Under the pieces are notes generated by a model. It was not told where the DNA came from. It saw nothing but the letters and a program-made list of their open reading frames with translations, and did no database searches. From positions 1,270,001-1,334,000 of the forward strand of contig WPIO01000097.1 in the NCBI GenBank assembly GCA_009760855.2: DNA of 64,000 nt. The letters run 5' to 3'. Shown here one piece after another: positions 13,014-22,000 of the stretch. The stretch is from Cristatella mucedo (taxonomy: Eukaryota; Bryozoa; Phylactolaemata; Cristatellidae). Position 1 is the first letter of the stretch. Every line of letters starts with the position of its first letter. The translations under genes were made by a program, and so were the position numbers.

Positions 13014-16000
13014 TGTATATACAGATCCAACTTTCAGTTCTAGTTACCCTCACCTAGAAGACGACTCAATAGGTATACTGCCAAAAACCCCACTGCTATT
13101 CAGTGACCTTGGATCAAGCATAGAGACAATAATCATTAACCTATATCATTTTGAATATATTCCCGTATCGTAGGTACATACATTGTCTATTACTTAAATG
13201 GATGTTGCTGTTGATTCTCTAGCCGGCGCCGACCAATTGGATGAGAACCCGGTTAATGTAAATGCAAATGGCAAGATGCACTCTCATTGTAGAAAATCAA
13301 TTTCTTTAAACACAATCTAAAGTGGAAAATTTTCAAATGTGATATTGTACCAACCTTTGGTAGATCACGAAAAAGAGGAGCAGTAGAAGTAGAATAAAGG
13401 TATATGCATAGTTATCGCAAACAACAAAAAGAAGGGCAATCAAAGAAAATTCAACGAAAGCGAGATTTTTTCAAACTTAGCAGCACACAAATATTTTTCG
13501 TAATTCGCTTGATAATAGAAAATTAAAAAATCAAACATGTTCCATTTCTCTCTTGATAGATTTTGCTACATTAAGAAGGGATTATAATATTTTTGTTAGT
13601 ATGGTAGTCTCACCTGCTAGGGCTGCTGACACTCAGGTCCGCCTTCCAAAGCAGTTGGAGTATTCTGTGATTTTTTAACCTTACGAAATAAATGTACTTT
13701 TACTTTTTAACTGTGGATCTATAGTTGCATACTGGTATTTTACGTTACCGGAGGATTCTGAACTCCTCCATTATTGTATGGTGTGATATTCTCCATTAGT
13801 ATAGGCAGTTTCAGCATACAATAATAAAGAAGTTCACTTCCCGTTCTCGAAGGATGATTATAACCGATTCTAATTGCATTCTGCAGTAGCTGGTTATAAG
13901 TTGGTGGCAGGTTTTACTATTCTTTTAAGCTCTCACTTGGGAATTGCCTTCGATTCAGTCGTGACTGGAGTGACTGCTGCAGACTATGTACGTAAGTTTG
14001 ACCAAATCCAAAAAGTGAAACTAAGCATATCAATGCTTGTTGATCAAGAGTGAATAAATACGTGATTTAAATTATTTTGCGTAGGTTCTGTTTAGGATGC
14101 GCATCGATAAGTTCACCACCACGACACGATTCTATACGCTACAGGAAATCTCCAAATACAGCGCTAGTTGATGAATTTTATCAGTTCAAGAGTTCTTAGA
14201 GTCTTTGTTCTGCTTCATTGTTCTTTGTACTGCTTCTCTTGCAGGTAGTTTCCAAGAGCTTTGATTGAGATTGGTTTCTCTTAACGAGATATAACAAGAT
14301 TTATTATTAAAATTATCATTACAAACAGTACTGTCAAAGTGCCACGCAAGCAAAACCTGAGAGACAAGAAAAGTGTGGGCGAGTCTCCAAGCCATCGCTT
14401 TCTTTACTGAGGACAAGACAGCTGGCTGATTTCACTATGTTATCGGCAGCTTTGTTTTATGTTCCTGTTGAATGTACCTGTCAGCAGTTTTTCTTTTTTC
14501 TATCCTAGTTTCCATAAGCACGTGAATGCCGGTCTGTAAATGCAACTAGCTCATTGAAGATCATCGTATACGTGCTTATGCTGCTGAATGTGATGTATTG
14601 ATAGCAATAGTCAATTGATTTGGAGGCAAATATACAAATAATCCCATATAATAAATACATTCAATAAATAATAAATATAAAAAATCCTCCTCTTGAATCT
14701 GTTTGTGAATTCATGCCACACAAAGAAGGCACGGCTTCTTCTAAAACAGTCATTCTTAATTCTTAAGAACCTACAAAGCATAAATACTCTCGCCACAACA
14801 TTTCTTGGCTTTTTCAACAATTTAGTGTACTGGTTATGTTGTTCATTAATAGGACAAAATGATCTCGTTTTTTTTTTAAATTGTACACCAACGTTAGATC
14901 AAAGTACCTTAGTGCAGACTTCATTTTTTTTTTACTTGAAAGGGCAGTACCAAATTCGCTATATCTAGAAAGAGAGTACACGCGGCCAGCTAGCCGAGGA
15001 GAGAATGTTCACTGCGGGCTGTATTATAATATAGTGGGCATAAAATAGCAGCAGCAAATAGCTGATCTAGATGGATGCGAGAGCTCGAAGAGGCGCCGCG
15101 ATAGAGGAGGGAACAAATGACAATTGCAGCAGATCGATGCGCACACACCTTTCATTTTCATTGGCTCGATTTCATCAATCTTGCAATGAGTGAATGAGTA
15201 GCGATCGCTCTCGCTTTTTGCAGATGGTAGACTGCATACTGCTGATGGTGGAGCGCGTGCAGCAGTCAGTGACGCTGCTGCAGGCACGCGACAATGAGAA
15301 GCAGCAGCAGCAGCACGCATCCGGCATTCCGACACGGGGCCAGATCTCCGGACAAGCCACGACTAGCCAGGTCGACGTCGACAGTCGCCACGCACCGTCT
15401 GGCTGCAGCACCTCAGCGCCACGCCCCGACCAAGAGACTTCACGAAGAAGCAGCAGTACGAGCTGCGGCGGTGGCCGTGGTTCCAGCAGTGGCGGCCGCA
15501 GTTACAGCAGCGGCGGCAGCGGTTCCAGGAGCAGAAGGTCGACCGTTGGCGGACAGCTCGACATCGCTCTCGACGCGCATCCGTGCCGCCGCAGCTGTCA
15601 CTCCTCGTCTGACGGTCAGTGTCAGTTGATTGGGACATTGTAGATTCTAGTGGAATTTCGCCTTTTTATTCGCGGCAAACCACGGTGGCTTCTTCAGCAA
15701 TGAAGCTGAACGGCTGAGTGTTATTGATTTAACGATCGATCTTGTGCCATAATTATTCCTAAAAAGAAATTGCAGTTTTCGAGCCAATCAAGGATCCCTC
15801 AATTTTCGCTAAGAGAACGATAGCTGCGACGCGTCACGCAACGGTCGGGTCATATGCAGCGGGCCTGTTCCTGATAGAGTCTGTCAAGGCTCCGTGCTTG
15901 ATTCCCTGCTTTTCTCTCTATGCAAGTAGAGTCTTTTGAGCATCTACACAATAGGCTTATCTGTCGCGAGCGTGTCGCATTTGCTACGTTACACCACGTC

Positions 16001-19000
16001 CCCTGACATGACGACATTTAAAAAGAAGCTTAGAACGCACCTTTATACTTACAGCATTTGGTGACTCTGTGTGATTCGTCCTTCGCGTGCATGTGCCTGC
16101 TTGCAATATGCCTGCTGCTTGCGAATTTTACCACTTAACATTTGGTAATGTTTTATATGCAGCATCTGTAAAGTGCCTAGAGAAAGATTATGTTCCCTGA
16201 GGATGCCATACAAACGTATTATTGTTATTATTACTCCTCGTAGGCCTGCCCTGGCTCCCAATCATGTAGCGTATCAACATCAAGTGTCTGTCACTTACTT
16301 TTAGGTCCCTCCATTCTCTGGCTCCAGCCTACCTAGCAGAACTACTCCCCCGCCAGGCTAGGCATCATACCACTCACAGTTCTGACTCGAATCGCTTAGA
16401 CCGTGCCTTTAGTTCGCATGTTCCCAAGGCCCGTAACTCACTAACAATGCACGTCACAACTTTTTCTGACGTGAAGACATTTAAAAAGAAGCTTACAACG
16501 CACATGTTTGTAACAGCATTTGGTGGGTCTTTGCGACTCATCCTTCGTGTGCATGCTCGTGCTTACACTGAGCCTGCTGCTTTCGGACGTTACCACCAAT
16601 CATTTGGTAATGCTTTCTATACACCATCTGTAAAGTGCCTAGATTCAGTTAACTGAGGGTGCTGTACTCATGCATTATTATTATTATTATTAATATTTCA
16701 GTTTTGTTTATCGTTCGAACCTGGGGGTCGGTGGTGAGGATTGGAAACGACGGCCCTGTCTTTCAGTCTTCAATTTCCTGGTTTAGAAATCTTTATAAAG
16801 TTAAATGATGGTTTAAACTAGATTGCTTGACTCGGAGAGCTTTCAATCAATCGATCGATCGATTGATGTGAGCCGATCACATGAGTGCTAGCATTGTGGT
16901 ACCGTCAGCGATGACATGTCGCAGTTCATTCATCCCACTCCAGCGCTTCTGCAGCCTCTAATCAACCCTCACAGACGTGATACTAACGGCAGTTTCCCAC
17001 GCAGGCTGGGACGCACAAGTACCGAAAAGCCAGAAGAACCGGCATCATTAGGCAGGCGGTTGTAGAGACACATTTAGGTAGCGTCCAATGATCATCGAAT
17101 GCACAAATTCTGTTTCCGTCGAGCGGTTCACCGGTGAGAATGTGCATCGAATGCTGCTGCTTATAGGTCTTAAGTTTCTTATCATCGGTAACCCCAAATC
17201 GTCTAAAAATAAAAGCCATCACACCTGACTCTAGCAGGCGCGATGCATCGTTCTGAGCATGCACTTGAGCACCCAGAACGCTGACAAAGCAGCGACACGG
17301 GATCGCCGACGCGATCGTCGACAAGCGGACACGCGACATGAGACCTGCTGCTGCCAGGGAGCACTTGGCAGCTTGCCACCCTGCTGCGTACGCGGCTAGC
17401 AGGCGGCTGAAGGCTTCACCCGTGCAGGCTGAAGGCTTCACCCGTGCAGGCTGAAGGCTTCACCCGTGCAGGCTGAAGCTGCTTCTTGCTGCTAAAGTTC
17501 GCGGCGTACTGACCAGACCGAGGAGAGTCGAGCTGCCTTTTTGCCACTTTGATCGTGACCTTGCGAAAGGCGTGCGTTAAAAGGTCACCTTATCCTAATG
17601 CAGATCAAGACCCCAAGGCGTTGCACTCGAGCGATGCAGAGACGAGCGGTCAGCGAACAAGCGAGCAGCCGCCTGCTGCTGCTGCTGCTGCCGCACTGCC
17701 ACGCAGACAGGCAAGCAGAGACAATCCAAAGCAATCAGCTTCGGAGAGCACACGTGCTGCAAAGCTGCAAAGAAAGGTAAGCTCGCTACTTCGGACGGTG
17801 CAAATAGGCATTCCTCGTTTGGCTGCTTCCCAAGTGCGATAGAGTCGCGTCGCCTTTGACCAGGTTACGGCGGAAACCTCTAGTGAGTGTAGGCGAGGTG
17901 GCGTAAATGCTCAATGTCCACGCCCTTATTGCTGTACAAGCAATGAGCAGAAGTGCTTCCTTCCACGCTAACTTGTAGTGCGGAGTGTTTGGGAAGCCGA
18001 GGTCTATTATGAACCACTCAGCTTCCATATTCTTTAGTTATGCTATTACAATAAAATTACTGTTGACTTCGCCAATGTTCTTTTTTCTCCACCTGCACTG
18101 TCCGAAAAATTCATGCATCCTTGGAAGCCAATATAAATCTCATCCGTTTGCAGAGTTTGACAAAAAAATCCAACCATAAGGCAGGACTAGTGTGAGTAAG
18201 CTATAAATATGGCCAATTGTGTGTGCTGCTGCCTTGGTTAGCATACTATGTGTAAAAAATAAGCAAATTAAACTAATTTAGTAGTTTAAAGTGGGTTCGA
18301 AAACAGTTACGGATTTTTGCAGCATTATCATTTCTCCGACGACGTAAGAATTTTTTGATTTGCTAATATTCTCCTCTCAAAAAATACATCTCGACGACAG
18401 TGTTGGGCCCTTCTTCAGGAATGATCAAGGTTTGAAACATCCGGTATTTCTCATGCGTTCCCGTAGGCCAGATCTGTTTCGAGACTCTCCAAGAAATCAA
18501 TACTGGAGTTAGAGCGAGAAACGGCGAACTACTTTCACTGATGAAAAAAATGAGCTGGGGAGCTATATAAAACTGGTGCCGATGTTTTGGAGAATACCTG
18601 AGACACCAAAAATCCATGGCGATCTGCATGTTCTAATTAGTATCCATTGAGATTTTTGGAAGATATTACATTTAGTACATGCATTTAACAAACCAAGAGA
18701 AAGTTTTGATCACTGAAACACAATATAGAATTCTTAAATTCTTTCATTATTGGTTTATCATAATACACAGTCGGAATTCTCTTGGTGTTAGCTCAGGGTT
18801 AACGTGGTCGAATTTCATCACCCAAATTGTAGGCTCAAGTCCTGCAGCAGGCAATCCTTTATTGCCCACTGCTAGTGATTGTAAGTCATTAGGCTCGTCC
18901 GCCACTACATAAATGAGGCAGATTGGTCAGCTAACCTGAATTCTTTCTTTATACTTACTGAGTCACGAATTTCTTGCATCGTTTCCATCAGGTCTGGTCT

Positions 19001-22000
19001 ATGGTTGTGCGCTTTCAAAGTATGATGATTCATATCCACAGTGATGGCCGAAAGAGTGGCCGAAAGCGTGGTTGCTAGCATGCATTTTTAGAGATGCGTT
19101 ACTTGTTTCATCTAGTAAATCTTAGTTTTCGCTGTTGGTACGGTAATACATATCAGTATCCTTTGACCATCGCGACTATATCGCGAGCCAAACATTTCTC
19201 AATACAAGAGCAGATATCGGTGAAGTCACATTTTATTTGTGTGCATCTGGCAAGAAAACCAAAATGGTACGATACCCACGATTTGCTACAAATGTCGCAA
19301 ACTCGTATGAATCTCATGTTCTGGTGAAATTTTGGTGATCAACATGCCAGGAAAACTAAAATATTTGAGGTTACACTTTGATCCCAAGGGTACATGGGTC
19401 TTTCGGGCTACCACTGTATATGTATTAAAACAATCACTCGACTCCAGAAAGCCCGGATTTGGAGGGACTTAAACCGATTGGTGAAAATGTTGCTCATTCA
19501 AACGCACTGCGGTGCCTGGCTGGAACAATCTGGAACAGAAGGGTTTAATATTCCAATGCTTATGTAATAATTCATATGTCATTTCATAATTATTTTTATT
19601 ATCATTATTGCTATTAGTGAATCTTATCAAGTGACCCGGCATCCCACAGCAATGCCGCAGACCATGGTACGTGCGGGGTGGGGGCCCTTCGGAAGTGTCA
19701 AGCTTTAGCTAGTGCGGTGCAGATATGGCCCTCTGGTGCTTTGAAATAAACTGCTCTACCTTAAGGACTTGAATTTTTTAGGAACTGGTGGGCAGGCTGG
19801 TCTGGTAATGCCTGTTGCATGCTTTCTAGCAAATGTAAAGTGCCCACAAAAGACAGCGATGAAAGTGTCATACTAGTATTATTAATTAGATTTGATAAGT
19901 TTGCTAAAAAATAAATACCAGCAGGTAAAAATTGCTGGCAGCCTATAGGGTTAATATATTCTAATATTTCAAATATCCTGGCAATTCTGAAGTTTTGATG
20001 ATCTGGAAAATCTTGAGCCCCTCCTCTCACGCGCCCACCCCACCCCACCCCCCATGAAAAGTACCTACTCGGAAGCGAGTTGCTGAACCAATGTGGTCCT
20101 CTCTAAGCCAGCCAGTGCTCTAAGAATTTGGGGCTGACAAGGTCAAGAAGCTTTTGCGAAGCCCTTACCACCCAGCATTCGCTGCCAGGCCTGCGGTCCT
20201 CGGACTCATATCAGCTTTCTGGACCCCTCCGAAGTCCAATCGCTACGAGTTCACGCCCCTTCAGCTGTTGTTCCAAACCTCGTGGTCCCCTGTGGACGCA
20301 GACACACAGAGTTGCATTCCAAAGGCGGTTCATCTGGCATTTCACTTGAGCGTTTCTAAGCTCCCCCTCTTAGACGGTAACACCTGCGTCCCACATAGGC
20401 AGCCAGATTTTCAGCCAAGTGCTCAAGCGACATTGGCAGCATCCAAGTTGCTGGCTTCAAGGAATGCTTAAGTTCTCACATTGAGTAAAACCGCTGTTTA
20501 TTGCTGTGAGAATTCTCGCCAATTTCAAAGGGCTGCAGAATGCAATCTGGAAATCCTCAATCAAGCTTTTGGCTTTTCTTCTCGGGACGGACATGTGTAG
20601 AGGCACACGCTGATGCCCATTTACATTTAATAATTGCATTCCTGCGAGAGTAATTTTCATATTTTTCATAATTTTCATAGGCAACCCAGAAATTAGTTGC
20701 TACGTCGTTTTCTTTTTACTTTGTACGGTTCAACCGATCAGAGAGATTACTGACCCCCGCCATATAGCACTTCGCGAAATGTTTGTGCTTTCTAACTATC
20801 CTAGCTAATAGTCACAGGTTTCTGCTTGCCTACGGCGGCGAAACGTGTTCACCATATTGCTGCTACCCTGTACGTGACGACTTACTTATGTCAAACAGTA
20901 GAGGCTATTTTGGGGCTCCTTATTAAGACGTCAACACTAGGCCATGAGAACTTAGGTAACTTCATCCCGGTCTCCCTACTGCCGTTCCTCTCAAGGACTC
21001 AAGGAACAAGTAAAGGCAGACAGACCAGTTAAACTCTTACATTCAAACTTCAAACCTAGAAAGTCAGTTCCAGTTTGGTTTTAGAGCTATTCGTGTCACA
21101 GATTCAGCATTGCTTCGGGTGTATAACGAACTTCTCAGGAATACAGATTTAGGTACCCACTCTGCTTATTTTGCTTAATCTCTTGGCAGGTTTTGATACC
21201 ATGGATCAATAAATCCTTCTTGAGCACCTGTCGTCTCGCGTAAGAATCACATGCACTTTACCTTGCAATTGCTTAGGTCTTATCACCATGTGAGAACTCA
21301 GAAAGTAGTTGTGAATGGAAAACCGCATAGTCCGATGATCCCTTGAGTATAGGGTTTTCACCCGGGCATCCATCTTAGGTCCTCGGCTTTTCACAGTTTA
21401 TACTCTCCCTCTCGCCGATGTAATCGTCAAGCGTTGGATGCTATCCTCTACCATCATATTTCCAGTAGCCTCTGCCCGGAGTTTGGGTGACCTCTTCAAG
21501 ACTTGAGCATATCAGCTCCACAGTCAAGTCTACTTACTTTCACCAGCACAACATTGCGAAAAATAGGGCTTACTTCTATAGGGACACCACAGCCAAGCTG
21601 GATCGTGCATTCGTGACATCCCAGCTAGGCTTCTTAGCTCACTAGATCTGTGTAGGTCTTCTTCCCAAGCACCGCTCTTCTTCAAGTAATTTAGTAATGA
21701 CTTGAACCAACTTCAAATCCTATGGATACCGTCCTTGCCTTTAGTTCGTTTGCTCCCAGGGCCTAGAACTCACTCACGAGTGAGGTAATGACATTCCCTG
21801 GCTTGACTTTAAAAAGAAGCTAAAATTGCACCTGTTTGTCGTGGATTCGCATGATTTGTCCTTTGTGTTCTCGTGCGTACTGACACTGTCCGTGTTACCA
21901 CTAACCATATTATGCATGCAGACACTGTGTGTCACCACTAACCATACCATCATGCTTCCTTTACAGCACATGTAAAGTGCCCAGACAGAGATACAGTTCT

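Larger units (their letters stand above)
12609..15223. other. MTG-family intron between the two NHR2 exons
   Basis: Holds the GT and TA microsatellites at its start, then about 2 kb of AT-rich sequence with no recognisable element or exon. Confidence 0.6.
16701..20889. other. MTG-family intronic region without recognised genes
   Basis: Apart from the minisatellite, the weak exon candidate and the tRNA-like repeat I see only unassigned AT-rich sequence. A short LINE B-like tail lies at about 19815-19885 (GCAAATGTAAAGTGCC..). Confidence 0.5.

Noticed and set aside
15363-15638. 91-codon frame antisense to the NHR2 exon
   Set aside because: It is a shadow of the Ser/Gly-rich coding frame on the other strand.
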